Positions 16,580 through 25,543 are shown, counted from the stretch's first letter. The stretch is 43,550 nucleotides of DNA from Brevibacillus fluminis (GCF_003710825.1 NZ_RHHQ01000009.1:1-43550); one strand, 5' to 3'. Notes: a model not told the origin generated them from the sequence alone. Program-made: numbers and translations.

Positions 16580-17548
16580 ATGCAGACCCAGTCTGACATG
16601 AGGGACATGACGGACAATGAAAAAATGGAAGCGTTTTTAGCCCGGATCGATCGCGGTGAAAAGATCGAGGCGGACGACTGGATGCCGGACGATTACCGCA
16701 ATCAGCTGATCAAGCTGATCTCGATGCACGGCATCAGCGAAATTATGGGAGCGCTTCCGGAAAAGGAATGGGTGCCAAAAGCGCCGACGCTGCGCCGCAA
16801 GCTGGCGATTATGGCCAAGGTGCAGGATGAGATGGGACACGGGCAGCTCCTGCTGCGCGTAGCGGAAGATCTGATGGCACCTTTGGGCAAGAATCGCGAA
16901 GATTTGCTAAATGACCTATTTACCGGAAGACTGAAATTCCATAACGTGTTCCATATGGAAGCGCCGACGTGGGCCGACGCGGGCGTAATCGGCTGGCTGG
17001 TCGATGGAGCCGCGATCATCACGCAAACGATGTCGCTAGATTCGTCCTATGCCCCGTACGCACGGGCGCTGCACCGGATCTGTGCGGAGGAAAAATTCCA
17101 TGCACAGCACGGTGAGAGCATCGTGCTCGAGCTGGCGGAAGGAACGGCTGCGCAAAAGCAAATGCTGCAGGACGCCGTCACCCGCTGGTGGCCATCGTTG
17201 CTAATGTTTTTCGGACCGCCTGAAGACGGGCAGATTACCAGTAACCAGCAGCAGAACATGCGCTACAAAATCAGAACGCAGACGAATGAAGAGCTGCGCC
17301 AGGCTTTCTTAAACAAATATGTGCAGCGGATTTTCCACCTTGGCTTGACGCTGCCGGATGAGACAATTCATTTTGATGAAGCGGCGAACAAGTGGGTATA
17401 TCAACAGCCTGACTGGAATGAATTCAAGCAGATCGTCAAAGGGAACGGACCTCGCTCCAGCCAGCGTCTGCGCTTGAGAGAGATGTCCTATGAGGAATCA
17501 AAATGGGTGCGGGATGCCATCCTGGCATACGGCCGCGTCGCAGGGTAG
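16580..17548 (+). CDS. paaA: 1,2-phenylacetyl-CoA epoxidase, catalytic subunit PaaA
   Basis: Diiron oxygenase subunit, 322 aa, the usual length. The carboxylate-bridged diiron signature is visible as KVQDEMGHGQLLLR (E84 and H87) in the first helix pair and AEEKFHAQHG in the second. The opening FLARIDRGEKIEADDWMPDDYR is typical of PaaA. With PaaB, C and D it inserts oxygen into the ring of phenylacetyl-CoA to form the epoxide. ATG 16580 has GGGGGCAGGAG upstream. It leads a tight paaABCD unit under its own operator-rich promoter, separate from the lower-pathway operon. Confidence 0.97.
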   Translation: MQTQSDMRDMTDNEKMEAFLARIDRGEKIEADDWMPDDYRNQLIKLISMHGISEIMGALPEKEWVPKAPTLRRKLAIMAKVQDEMGHGQLLLRVAEDLMAPLGKNREDLLNDLFTGRLKFHNVFHMEAPTWADAGVIGWLVDGAAIITQTMSLDSSYAPYARALHRICAEEKFHAQHGESIVLELAEGTAAQKQMLQDAVTRWWPSLLMFFGPPEDGQITSNQQQNMRYKIRTQTNEELRQAFLNKYVQRIFHLGLTLPDETIHFDEAANKWVYQQPDWNEFKQIVKGNGPRSSQRLRLREMSYEESKWVRDAILAYGRVAG

Positions 17549-17558
17549 GTGAAGAGGA

Positions 17559-17906
17559 ATGAGCAACCAGGTGAATTCAAACGAGTCGTTCTTGATTTTT
17601 GAGGTATTTAGTCAGAAGAATCCCACTTCCTCATTTGTTCACCAATTCAGTTTGCTTGCGCCGAACAAGGAAGTCGCGATGACAATGGCGCGGGAAAACT
17701 TTTTGCGGCGGGAGCCTTGCATCAACCTTTGGGTGGTGCAGCGCGAGGACATTCATGTCCTGCCGGTGGAGGAGCGTCCGCTTTTGCAGCGTCTGGACAA
17801 CAAGAGCTATCGGGAAACAAAGGGCTACGGCGATTTGCAATCCAGATGGCGCGCCCATAAAGAAGAGTACGATAAACGCATGAAAAATGCGGAAAGCGGC
17901 AGCTAA
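17559..17906 (+). CDS. paaB: 1,2-phenylacetyl-CoA epoxidase subunit PaaB
   Basis: Small structural subunit of the epoxidase, 115 aa. The stretch FEVFSQKNPTSSFVHQFSLLAPNKEVAMTMARENFLRRE followed by LWVVQREDI is the PaaB signature. PaaB bridges PaaA-PaaC dimers and is needed for activity with reductase. It starts 10 nt after paaA with a GGTGAAGAGG ribosome site and ends 10 nt before paaC. Confidence 0.95.
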   Translation: MSNQVNSNESFLIFEVFSQKNPTSSFVHQFSLLAPNKEVAMTMARENFLRREPCINLWVVQREDIHVLPVEERPLLQRLDNKSYRETKGYGDLQSRWRAHKEEYDKRMKNAESGS

Positions 17907-17916
17907 GGGGGCAGGG

Positions 17917-18753
17917 ATGATGAGCGCTTACTCATTGGTGGAAACGGTCGAACAAGCAAAACAAAATCCCGACTACGCAAAAGCGCTGACGGAGCTTTTG
18001 TTTCAATTGGCCGACGATGACTTCATTTTGGCGTACCGGGGCTCGGAATGGCTCGGCCTCGCGCCGCATATAGAAGAAGATGTGGCCTTTTCCTCCATGT
18101 CGCAGGACATGATGGGCCATGCGGTGATGTTTTATGAAATGCTCGAGGCGCTTGGCGTGGGCAGCGCGGACGATTTGGCGCAGCTGCGCGGGCCGGAGGC
18201 TTTCCGCAATGTGATTTTAGCCGAGCGCAAAAACGGCGCGGGCGAATATTTGGCGGAGCCGCACTATGATTGGGCATACGCGATCGTACGAAGCTATGTG
18301 TACGGGCTGTTCAAGCAGGCACGCCTCGATGCACTGGCGCAATCGTCCTACGTGCCGCTCGTGCATGCCAGCCGGAAGATGAAGACGGAGCACCGGTACC
18401 ATCTGATGCACTGGCAAGTATGGATGAAGCAGTTGGCGAACAGCACCCCAGAAGCGCGCGAGAAGCTGGAAGCGGCTGTCGCGAGTGTGTGGGCGGATGC
18501 AGGCGAGCTGAGCAGCCTCGGACCAAGTGCGGATGACATCGTGCGCTTCGGGCTTTTGGTAGATGAAGCGACGCTTCGCAATCAATGGCTGGCGCATACA
18601 GCAGCGGCTTTCGCACAGATCGGCATCGTGGCACCGGGCGAGCCAGGTGTGCCGCAGCAAAACGGCCGCAGCGGCGAGCATACCGCCGAACTGGCTCAAG
18701 CTTTGCAAACATTATCGGAAGTGTATCGTATCGATCCAGTGGCCAATTGGTAA
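17917..18753 (+). CDS. paaC: 1,2-phenylacetyl-CoA epoxidase subunit PaaC
   Basis: Ferritin-like structural partner of PaaA, 278 aa. It shows LLFQLADDDFILAYRGSEWLGLAPHIEEDVAFSSMSQDMMGHAVMFYEML and ERKNGAGEYLAEPHYDWAYAIVRSYVYGLFKQARLDAL, the PaaC hallmarks. The family has a diiron-type fold but no catalytic iron site. The start is ATG 17917 (or the adjacent ATG 17920), preceded by AAGGGGGCAGG; the in-frame ATG at 17887 lies inside paaB and has no ribosome site. It is co-transcribed with paaB and paaD. Confidence 0.95.
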   Translation: MMSAYSLVETVEQAKQNPDYAKALTELLFQLADDDFILAYRGSEWLGLAPHIEEDVAFSSMSQDMMGHAVMFYEMLEALGVGSADDLAQLRGPEAFRNVILAERKNGAGEYLAEPHYDWAYAIVRSYVYGLFKQARLDALAQSSYVPLVHASRKMKTEHRYHLMHWQVWMKQLANSTPEAREKLEAAVASVWADAGELSSLGPSADDIVRFGLLVDEATLRNQWLAHTAAAFAQIGIVAPGEPGVPQQNGRSGEHTAELAQALQTLSEVYRIDPVANW

Positions 18754-18771
18754 AGGGAGGTGAGCCGTAAA

Positions 18772-19266
18772 ATGGCATACGAAACGGCAGCTATGTTGGA
18801 GAATGCGTGCTGGAAGCTTCTAGAAGAGGTGAAGGATCCGGAAATTCCCGCGATCAGCATGGTGGAGATGGGCATGATCCACAAGGTCAGCGCGAATGAC
18901 GGCGTCGTCGTCGTGGAGGTTTTGCCTACTTTTGTCGGCTGTCCCGCACTGGAAATCATGAAGAAAAACATAGTAGACACCTTGGGTCCTATTGAGGGAG
19001 TCAAGGAGGTTCACGTCCGGTTTGTCTATGATCCGCAATGGACGTCAGACCGGATATCCATAGAAGGCAGAGGGAAGCTCCGCAGCTTCGGCATCGCGCC
19101 TCCTCCACTCGACTACAAGGATGGCGATCCGTGGGAGGTCACTTGTCCGTACTGCGATTCGCCATACACGAAAATAGAAAATCTTTTCGGGCCGGCAGCC
19201 TGCCGCAGCATCCTGTACTGCCGCCATTGCAAAAATCCGTTTGAGGCATTAAAGCCTATCTATTAA
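18772..19266 (+). CDS. paaD: 1,2-phenylacetyl-CoA epoxidase subunit PaaD
   Basis: PaaD, 164 aa, needed for maturation of the epoxidase. The N-terminal half is a MIP18/DUF59-type Fe-S assembly domain (EEVKDPEIPAISMVEMGMIHKV, then VLPTFVGCPALEIMKKNI with its conserved Cys). The C-terminus carries a zinc ribbon: CPYC and CRHC pairs about 30 residues apart. ATG 18772 is chosen; AGGGAGG (18754-18760) sits 11 nt upstream, while GTG 18760 overlaps that ribosome site. A PaaE reductase gene would be expected next in many clusters, but an aldehyde dehydrogenase gene follows instead. Confidence 0.94.
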   Translation: MAYETAAMLENACWKLLEEVKDPEIPAISMVEMGMIHKVSANDGVVVVEVLPTFVGCPALEIMKKNIVDTLGPIEGVKEVHVRFVYDPQWTSDRISIEGRGKLRSFGIAPPPLDYKDGDPWEVTCPYCDSPYTKIENLFGPAACRSILYCRHCKNPFEALKPIY

Positions 19267-19314
19267 AAAGCGGGCAGCGAAATCGAGCAGCGTAAATCGA
19301 AAGGAGCGATTCTA

Positions 19315-20757
19315 GTGGATCAGGTAAAACAAATGTATATCAATGGAGAATGGGTTGCAGCTGAAAGTGGCGAAACCCTTTCCGTCACCAATCCGGCAAC
19401 AGGCGAAACAGTCGGCGCCGTAACGTTCGGCGACAATCGCGATGCCGCAAAAGCGATCGATGCGGCACATGCGGCATTTGCCAGCTGGTCGCGCCTTACA
19501 GCGAGAGAACGCTCCAAATATCTCTACAATCTCTATGAACTCGTTCGCAACAGCCGCGACGAGCTAGCCGGCATCATTTCCGCGGAAATGGGCAAGCCGC
19601 TGCGCGAAGCGAAAGGCGAGGTGCTGGGCGCTGCAGACAACTTCATGTGGTATGCAGAGGAAGCGAAACGCGTATACGGCGAAACGATTCCGTCCTCTGT
19701 ACCGAACAAACGGATCATGGTGCTCCGCCAGCCAGTTGGCGTCGTTGGCGCGATCACGCCATGGAATTTCCCAGTGAACATGGTTGCACGCAAAATCGCA
19801 CCGGCATTGGCAGCAGGCTGCACAGTTGTCTTAAAACCAGCGGAAAGCACACCGCTGTCTGCAATCCGCCTGTTTGAGCTGATTGAGCAAGCTGGCTTCC
19901 CGAAAGGCGTCGTCAACCTCGTGATCGGCAAACCGGAAGCAATCGGCCAGGAATTCATCGATAATCCGAAGCTTAGCAAAATCGGCTTCACCGGCTCGAC
20001 CCGTGTCGGCAAGCTGTTGATGGAAGGCGCTGCGAAACAGGTCAAGCGCGTCAGCATGGAGCTGGGGGGCCATGCGCCGTTCATCGTGTTCGATGACGCT
20101 GATTTGGATGCAGCGGTGGAAGGCTTGTTCGAAAGCAAATTCCGCAACTCCGGCCAAATGTGCATCTGCACCAACCGCCTGTATGTACAGGAAGGCGTAG
20201 CGGACGCATTCACGGAAAAGTTGGTCGAACGATTGAAAAAAGCGAAAGTCGGCGATGGCCGTTTGAAAGATACCGAGATCGGTCCATTGGTTAACGAGCG
20301 CGCGCTGGCGAAAGTACTGGAGCATATCGACGATGCGAAAGCGAAAGGCGGCGTCTTGGCTGCGGGCGGCAATCGTCTCGTGGAGGGCGACTATGCCAGA
20401 GGCTTCTATTGTGAGCCAACCCTCATCACGGATGTGACCGGCGACATGAAGATCGCCAATGAAGAAACGTTCGGACCAGTAGTGCCGCTCATCCGCTTCA
20501 GCGACGAGAAAGAAGTCGTGAAGCAGGCGAACGATACACGCTACGGCTTGGCAGCGTATGTTTATACCCGCGACAATGCCCGCTGCTTCCAGATGGCTGA
20601 GCAGCTCGAATATGGAATCGTCGGCATCAATGACGGCTCCCCGACCCAAACCCAAGCGCCGTTTGGCGGCTTCAAGGAAAGCGGCATCGGGCGTGAAGGC
20701 GGCCATTTCGGTTTGGATGAATATTTGGAAACCAAATTCGTTTCGTTCGGTGTATAG
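19315..20757 (+). CDS. NAD(P)-dependent aldehyde dehydrogenase, GabD-like
   Basis: Aldehyde dehydrogenase, 480 aa. It contains ITPWNFPVNMVARK (oxyanion/cofactor Asn), FTGSTRVGK (cofactor loop), ELGGHAPFIVF (general-base Glu) and GQMCICTNR with nucleophile C283 and the CxC pair seen in succinate-semialdehyde dehydrogenases. In phenylacetate clusters a PaaZ fusion oxidises the ring-opened semialdehyde; this protein has only an ALDH module and no MaoC hydratase domain. It may do that oxidation together with a separate hydratase, or it may be a plain SSADH. GTG 19315 has AAAGGAG 10 nt upstream. It is 48 nt after paaD and ends at a terminator, so it is the last gene of the paaABCD transcript. Confidence 0.88.
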   Translation: MDQVKQMYINGEWVAAESGETLSVTNPATGETVGAVTFGDNRDAAKAIDAAHAAFASWSRLTARERSKYLYNLYELVRNSRDELAGIISAEMGKPLREAKGEVLGAADNFMWYAEEAKRVYGETIPSSVPNKRIMVLRQPVGVVGAITPWNFPVNMVARKIAPALAAGCTVVLKPAESTPLSAIRLFELIEQAGFPKGVVNLVIGKPEAIGQEFIDNPKLSKIGFTGSTRVGKLLMEGAAKQVKRVSMELGGHAPFIVFDDADLDAAVEGLFESKFRNSGQMCICTNRLYVQEGVADAFTEKLVERLKKAKVGDGRLKDTEIGPLVNERALAKVLEHIDDAKAKGGVLAAGGNRLVEGDYARGFYCEPTLITDVTGDMKIANEETFGPVVPLIRFSDEKEVVKQANDTRYGLAAYVYTRDNARCFQMAEQLEYGIVGINDGSPTQTQAPFGGFKESGIGREGGHFGLDEYLETKFVSFGV

Positions 20758-20775
20758 TTTATTCGAGTAAGTTAC

Positions 20776-20818
20776 AGCCAGTGTGTTCCTGGATTCCCCA
20801 GGGCACGCTGGCTTTTTT
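20776..20818 (+). terminator. Terminator of the paaABCD-ALDH operon
   Basis: AGCCAG...GTG...CCTGG (from 20776) pairs with CCAGG...CAC...CTGGCT (ending 20813), with G-U and bulge positions, and is followed by TTTTTT then ATTTT. Confidence 0.88.
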
Positions 20819-20971
20819 ATTTTGCAAAAAAGAGAAACTACCACAAAGGAGGTACGGATCATCGCCGGAGTTTTTTTGTCGATGGGCGAAAGTTCTAACT
20901 TTGGTTAGGTTTTTTTTACACCCCGTTCTGATAGGATGTACGCGAGTCATTGAAAGATGGGGGAGAGATAC

Positions 20972-23812
20972 ATGGCGGGAAGAAGGACATACCAGCCGCT
21001 TCTAGCAAAATACATCAAGATCATGTTGGCATTTTTCATCGCATTTTCGGGATGGGCAATCGTTTTTGTAAATCTGGCGCGGCCGGCAAAGGCAGCGACA
21101 GGGGACGGGACTCCGGCCAATCCGTATATCATCACGACGGCGGAGGAATTGGCGGATATCCGTACGAATATGAGTGCGTCGTACAAGCTCGGCAATAACA
21201 TCGATTTGAGTGATTTTAGTGAGGGAGAAGGTTGGGAGCCGATCGGTTCTGACGGTACCCCATTTACGGGCACATTGGACGGGAATGGACATGCCATCAT
21301 GGAGCTTACGATCAACCGCCCGGATGAGATGGGGCCAGTCGGGTTGTTCTCCACATTAAAAGGAACCGTCAAGAATTTGGAGCTAAGTGATGTGAAAATT
21401 GCCGGGAAGGACAGTGTAGGAGCACTAGCCGGAGAGACGATCGGGGATGTGATTGAACCGCCGCCCGGTCCGCCTGCAGTACTCAGCACGATTTCCAACG
21501 TAACGGTTACGGGCAGGGTGGAAGGTGATAAACAGGTAGGCGGAATCATCGGAACAGCCTACAACGCGCAAATCAGCTGGATCGATTCAATCACTCGTGT
21601 AAGCGGAATGGATGCTGTTGGAGGAGTGGCAGGCAAACTTTTCGGTTCCTCACTTGATAAAACGATCATCCGTGGCGCTGTCATTGAAGCAAATGAAGCG
21701 CGGGGGACCAATCTGGGCGGTCTCGCAGGAAAGGTGGATGCATCGACGATCCGTACATCCGTTACGCTCAGCGGTGTCCGGGGGAACATGTGGGTAGGGG
21801 GCCTTGCCGGTCGAATGATGGGTGGCTCCGTTTCAGACAGCTTTGCAGTCGGCAGCATCTTTGGCACAAACATGGTCGGCGGGCTGATCGGTCTGGCAGA
21901 TACCAACACGATCAAGACGTCCTACGCGGCAGGCGAAGTGACGGGAACCACATTTGTCGGCGGACTGGTGGGCAAGTCCAACGATGCGCTTGTTCAAGAC
22001 TCTTACTGGGATACGGACGAGACCGGACGGTACACAAGCGACGGCAGTAAACCAGAGGATGGCAAAACCACTGCCGAGATGACATCATTTGGTCCGGCAG
22101 GCACCTTCCCGAACTGGGATGGGGACGAAACCTGGTTTTTTTACGATGGCGACTACCCGTTTTTGCAAATTGCCAATCCAATTATGAATCTGCAGGGCAT
22201 TGATGATGAACTGGAACTGGAAAAAGGAGCTACAAAAGAGATTGACGATGTTAGGGTGATACATCGAGATGAGACCCCCCATGACATCAGCGGCAAGTAC
22301 AAGCTGGTGTCGGACGATCAAAACATCGTGGAAGTAGACGGCAACAATTTGGTAGCCAAAAACTACGGAACTACAACCGTTCATGTCCAATATCACGGAT
22401 TTGACCAAACAATCACCGTCACAGTCCCGTCGCCCGGCATGCTGCAGCAGCTGAAGGTTTCATCAGGCACGCTGAGCCCGGCATTTTCGGGGGATACGCT
22501 CAACTACACCGTTCAGGTGCCAAACAGCGTGACAGACTTTAAACTGACGCCGAAGCTGCGGGGTTCTGCACCTGTGACTACCGTGAAAATCAACCGCTTG
22601 CACGAAAATCCGCAACTGGTCGAAAGCGGATCGTCGAGCAATGCATTCCCGCTTGCGGTGGGTGAAAATACATTTGAGGTGACGGTGACGGAAGCAGACG
22701 AAAACGAGCGGACCTACACCATCGTCGTCACGCGGGCTCCAGCTCCGCCCATACCGAATCCGGACCCGACTCCGTATTATCCGGTAAACGAAATTAAGTT
22801 CGAGCAAAAAGACGTGAAGGTGAACGAGGGTGACGATGTGATCGTGCTGCGTCCCGTGATCACGCCGTCGTATGCGACGAATCAAACGGTGAGATGGAGC
22901 AGCAGCGACCCGGATATCGCGGACGTTGATCAAAATGGGCGTGTAACGCTTGGACGCCCTGGGGTTGCGACCATTACAGCGACCACGGCGGACGGCGGTA
23001 AAGCGGCGGTAATCAAAATCACCGTCGTCGCCAAGAAAACGGTAGTCAAGCTAATCCCGTCGGAGCGGGTGTTGGTGGTCAAGCCGAACCAGACAGCTCG
23101 TTTTACCGTAACCGCCTTGTATGACAATGACGAAAAGCAAAACGTAACGCGGGATAAACAGACCGCATATGAAAGCAAGTCCAAGGACATGAAGTTCCGC
23201 TCCGAACGGATCAAGGTCGGCTCGAAAGAAGGAACTACATCGTTTACGATCACGTACCAGAACAAAACGATTACAATTCCCGTGATCATTTCCAAAATTA
23301 CCGTGAAAAGCGTGGCAATCAGCGATGCACCCGCTACGTTGAACGCAAAGGATACGCAGCAGCTGAAGCTGATCGCGGCCTTATCGAACAAAAAAACAAA
23401 GGACGCTGCGGAAGATGCCACCTGGACGACCAGTGATCCAAAAGTGATTACTGTAAGCGATACGGGCGAGCTGGAAGCGGTTGGAGCAGGGAAAGCGACG
23501 ATCACGGCCGTTTACGGCGGCAAGAAGACCAAAACGGAAGTGAAAGTCACCTCTTCAACCAAGCTGGACAAGCTTCAGATCAGCAAACGTACACTGCGGA
23601 TGGATCCGCAAGAGACCCAGCAGCTGACCCTGACGGCAATCTATACGGACGGTACCAAAGCGGACATCACAAAAGAGGCAACCTGGAAGGTTGCGGACGA
23701 GGCGATTGCCGATGTGGAGGCAGGGCTGATCACAGCCAAGTCGGCAGGAACGACCAAAATAACCGTGACCTATGAAAAGAAAAAGCTCACCATCAGCCTC
23801 ATTGTGAGATGA
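20972..23812 (+). CDS. Secreted GLUG / Ig-like (Big2) surface protein
   Basis: Large exported protein, 946 aa. A signal peptide is clear: a basic start (AGRRTYQPLLAKYIK), a hydrophobic core IMLAFFIAFSGWAIVFVNLA and a likely cut after AKA near residue 42. Residues ~90-350 hold several GLUG-type repeats (VGGLAGRMMGGSVSDSFAVG, VGGLIGLADTNTIKTSYAAG, VGGLVGKSNDALVQDSYWD). A cadherin-like beta-sandwich (about 485-585) follows, then a proline-rich hinge (PAPPIPNPDPTPYYP) and two or three Big2 Ig-like domains (WSSSDPDIADVDQNGRVT; WTTSDPKVITVSDTGELEAVGAGKATI; WKVADEAIADVEAGLITAKSAGTTKI). No LPXTG motif or SLH domain is seen, so it is probably released or loosely wall-bound. ATG 20972 follows GGGGGAG. 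It is monocistronic; the role (adhesion, matrix) is inferred. Confidence 0.88.
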   Translation: MAGRRTYQPLLAKYIKIMLAFFIAFSGWAIVFVNLARPAKAATGDGTPANPYIITTAEELADIRTNMSASYKLGNNIDLSDFSEGEGWEPIGSDGTPFTGTLDGNGHAIMELTINRPDEMGPVGLFSTLKGTVKNLELSDVKIAGKDSVGALAGETIGDVIEPPPGPPAVLSTISNVTVTGRVEGDKQVGGIIGTAYNAQISWIDSITRVSGMDAVGGVAGKLFGSSLDKTIIRGAVIEANEARGTNLGGLAGKVDASTIRTSVTLSGVRGNMWVGGLAGRMMGGSVSDSFAVGSIFGTNMVGGLIGLADTNTIKTSYAAGEVTGTTFVGGLVGKSNDALVQDSYWDTDETGRYTSDGSKPEDGKTTAEMTSFGPAGTFPNWDGDETWFFYDGDYPFLQIANPIMNLQGIDDELELEKGATKEIDDVRVIHRDETPHDISGKYKLVSDDQNIVEVDGNNLVAKNYGTTTVHVQYHGFDQTITVTVPSPGMLQQLKVSSGTLSPAFSGDTLNYTVQVPNSVTDFKLTPKLRGSAPVTTVKINRLHENPQLVESGSSSNAFPLAVGENTFEVTVTEADENERTYTIVVTRAPAPPIPNPDPTPYYPVNEIKFEQKDVKVNEGDDVIVLRPVITPSYATNQTVRWSSSDPDIADVDQNGRVTLGRPGVATITATTADGGKAAVIKITVVAKKTVVKLIPSERVLVVKPNQTARFTVTALYDNDEKQNVTRDKQTAYESKSKDMKFRSERIKVGSKEGTTSFTITYQNKTITIPVIISKITVKSVAISDAPATLNAKDTQQLKLIAALSNKKTKDAAEDATWTTSDPKVITVSDTGELEAVGAGKATITAVYGGKKTKTEVKVTSSTKLDKLQISKRTLRMDPQETQQLTLTAIYTDGTKADITKEATWKVADEAIADVEAGLITAKSAGTTKITVTYEKKKLTISLIVR

Positions 23813-23834
23813 TGGACTGACAAGCGTGATTGAA

Positions 23835-23866
23835 AAGATCATCCGAAAGCGGATGGTCTTTTTTTT
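23835..23866 (+). terminator. Terminator after the GLUG/Big2 gene
   Basis: AAGATCATCCG (23835-23845) pairs with CGGATGGTCTT (23850-23860, one G-U) around a 4-nt loop, followed by T-run to 23866. Confidence 0.92.
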
Positions 23867-24039
23867 ACCAACATTTCCAGCGAAAGAGATGTAACCGAAC
23901 AGCAGCCTCATTCGTTCCCCATACAGTGAGGTGCAGCGCCTTTCTTGCCAAGCAGCTTGTAAAAAAAAGTTCCGTTTGCAGTGAACCTTTTCAAACTTGG
24001 GCGCCAATACATCATGTATACAATTTCAGGGGGCCCTCA

Positions 24040-24654
24040 ATGGATAATCAAGAGTTGGATCAGTGGGTCGATCGACTGATCGCAGGCGATGAAGCTGCGT
24101 TCGATCACGTCTATCAGCTGACCCGAACAAAACTATACGGCACGGTGGCGTCGCTGGTGCACAACCGCGAAGACGTCAATGACATCGTGAGCGAAATATA
24201 TTATCAACTATGGCGAGCCTTGCCTTCCTATGATCGCAAGCGACCGTTTCTGTTTTGGCTCAATGGGCTTGTGATCAAGCAAGTGAGCAATTGGCGCAGA
24301 CAAGTGTGGCGACGATTCCGCCTCTTGGAGAAGCGGACCCGCTTGCATGAAGAGCCCGATGCCAGCCTGCCGGGGGATGCCCTGATGGTAACGGAAACCC
24401 AGCGGGACATGCAGCAGGCGATTAGCCGTTTGCCGTTCAAGCTGCGAACGGTCATCCTCTACCGTTTTTACTATGAATATACGTACGAGCAAATCGCCGA
24501 ATTGCTGCAAATCCCTGTTGGTACCGTAAAGTCGCGGAATCATCTGGCCATCAAGCAATTGCGGAAATGGGTCGATCTCAAGCAAGTCGAGGAGGGTCTT
24601 TGCGAACATGTCCATCGAGAAGAAAATAAGCGAGTCGCTAGCGAACCAAATTGA
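24040..24654 (+). CDS. ECF-type RNA polymerase sigma factor
   Basis: Extracytoplasmic-function sigma-70 family factor, 204 aa. Region 2 spans about residues 15-80 (DEAAFDHVYQLTRTKLYGTVASLVHNREDVNDIVSEIYYQLWRALPSYDRKRPFLFWL). Region 4 spans about 125-180 (AISRLPFKLRTVILYRFYYEYTYEQIAELLQIPVGTVKSRNHLAIKQLRKW). ATG 24040 has CAGGGGG 6 nt upstream; the frame is open further upstream but has no ribosome site or sigma similarity there. The next gene starts 47 nt before its stop and encodes a membrane protein of the type that restrains such factors. TGAACC (23982-23987) resembles an ECF -35 element, but I find no matching -10. Confidence 0.92.
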   Translation: MDNQELDQWVDRLIAGDEAAFDHVYQLTRTKLYGTVASLVHNREDVNDIVSEIYYQLWRALPSYDRKRPFLFWLNGLVIKQVSNWRRQVWRRFRLLEKRTRLHEEPDASLPGDALMVTETQRDMQQAISRLPFKLRTVILYRFYYEYTYEQIAELLQIPVGTVKSRNHLAIKQLRKWVDLKQVEEGLCEHVHREENKRVASEPN

Positions 24655-25390
24655 AGGCGTGACCGTTCCAGCAGAAGTGGACGAACGAGTAAGGCAATCG
24701 TTTCGCCAATTCCACACGAAAACGAAAAAGGAGCATAAAACGATGAAAAAACGATTACTGGCGCTCGGATTGACCGCAGCGATTTTGATACCGACAGGCG
24801 TTTTCGCCCTGAATAGCTCTTATTTTGCCGGCCCGGATGTGAATCTCAACGGGCTGGTCGATGATGGTGTGAAGCGGGCGGTTTCGGAAGGGTTATCGGT
24901 GACAATCGACCAAAAGATCACAGATCAAGGTATCACCGTCCATTTTGATGAAATGTATGTGGAAGAAACGAAAATTCTCGTGCATTACAAAATCGAGCGG
25001 GAAGACGGAAGCCTGGTTCCTTATGAATTCGATACAACAGGGCTGCAGGTTATTTCGGATGGGAAGAAGGACAATAAGCAGGTGGAAAATCCGACGTACC
25101 AACAATCTGGCTTGGAAGGCTTCAGCGTCCTGAATTTCATCGGCACCGAAAGGAAGGACAATCTTCCATTTACTTTGACAGACGCTTCGGGGAAAGAGAT
25201 CGACACCGGCATCGCGGAGAAAGACAAGCCGGAGGGCATGCTGGCGTTTGTGACCAGCGGGAAAAAGCTGCCGTCAACCATCGTCTTGCATGTGGACATC
25301 GATCGGATCGGGAAGACGAAAGGGAGCTGGAAGGGGCAGATCCCAATCGATCAGAGCAAGGCGCAGAAGGCGACAGAGGCTGCGAAATAG
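24608..25390 (+). CDS. DUF4179-type membrane protein, putative anti-sigma factor
   Basis: 260-aa protein with a cytoplasmic N-terminus (residues 1-45, rich in charged residues), one transmembrane segment (MKKRLLALGLTAAILIPTGVFAL, about 46-68) and an extracytoplasmic DUF4179-like domain (VKRAVSEGLSVTIDQKITDQGITVHFDEMYVEETKILVHYKIE). Such proteins are regularly paired with ECF sigma factors and are thought to hold them inactive until a signal is sensed. Here its ATG 24608 lies 47 nt inside the sigma gene with GAGGAGG upstream, giving coupled synthesis. No zinc-binding anti-sigma HxxxCxxC motif is present. The signal is unknown. Confidence 0.82.
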   Translation: MSIEKKISESLANQIEGVTVPAEVDERVRQSFRQFHTKTKKEHKTMKKRLLALGLTAAILIPTGVFALNSSYFAGPDVNLNGLVDDGVKRAVSEGLSVTIDQKITDQGITVHFDEMYVEETKILVHYKIEREDGSLVPYEFDTTGLQVISDGKKDNKQVENPTYQQSGLEGFSVLNFIGTERKDNLPFTLTDASGKEIDTGIAEKDKPEGMLAFVTSGKKLPSTIVLHVDIDRIGKTKGSWKGQIPIDQSKAQKATEAAK

Positions 25391-25407
25391 GGGAGAAGTG
25401 CCAGCGG

Positions 25408-25439
25408 GGAACCAGCCAAATGAAAGGGCTGGTTCCTTT
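25408..25439 (+). terminator. Terminator after the sigma/anti-sigma pair
   Basis: GGAACCAGCC (25408-25417) pairs perfectly with GGCTGGTTCC (25427-25436) around a 9-nt loop. The following T-run is short (TTT). Confidence 0.75.
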
Positions 25440-25543
25440 CGCATGTGACGGATCTTCGACCGGCATGTTATCATGATATATTCAAGATTCTTTTTTTCGA
25501 GTCAGCAGGGATTGTGTTAGAATAGGTTGGGGTGAATCAACGG

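Noticed and set aside
20895..20917. Short hairpin CTAAC-TTTG-GTTAG followed by eight Ts upstream of the GLUG/Big2 gene
   Set aside because: A 5-bp stem is too weak to call a terminator or attenuator with confidence, and the adjacent operon already has a strong terminator at 20776.
23982..24003. ECF-type autoregulatory promoter (TGAACC) upstream of the sigma gene
   Set aside because: The -35-like element has no matching CGTA/CGTC-type -10 at 15-17 bp, so the call was not made as a feature.
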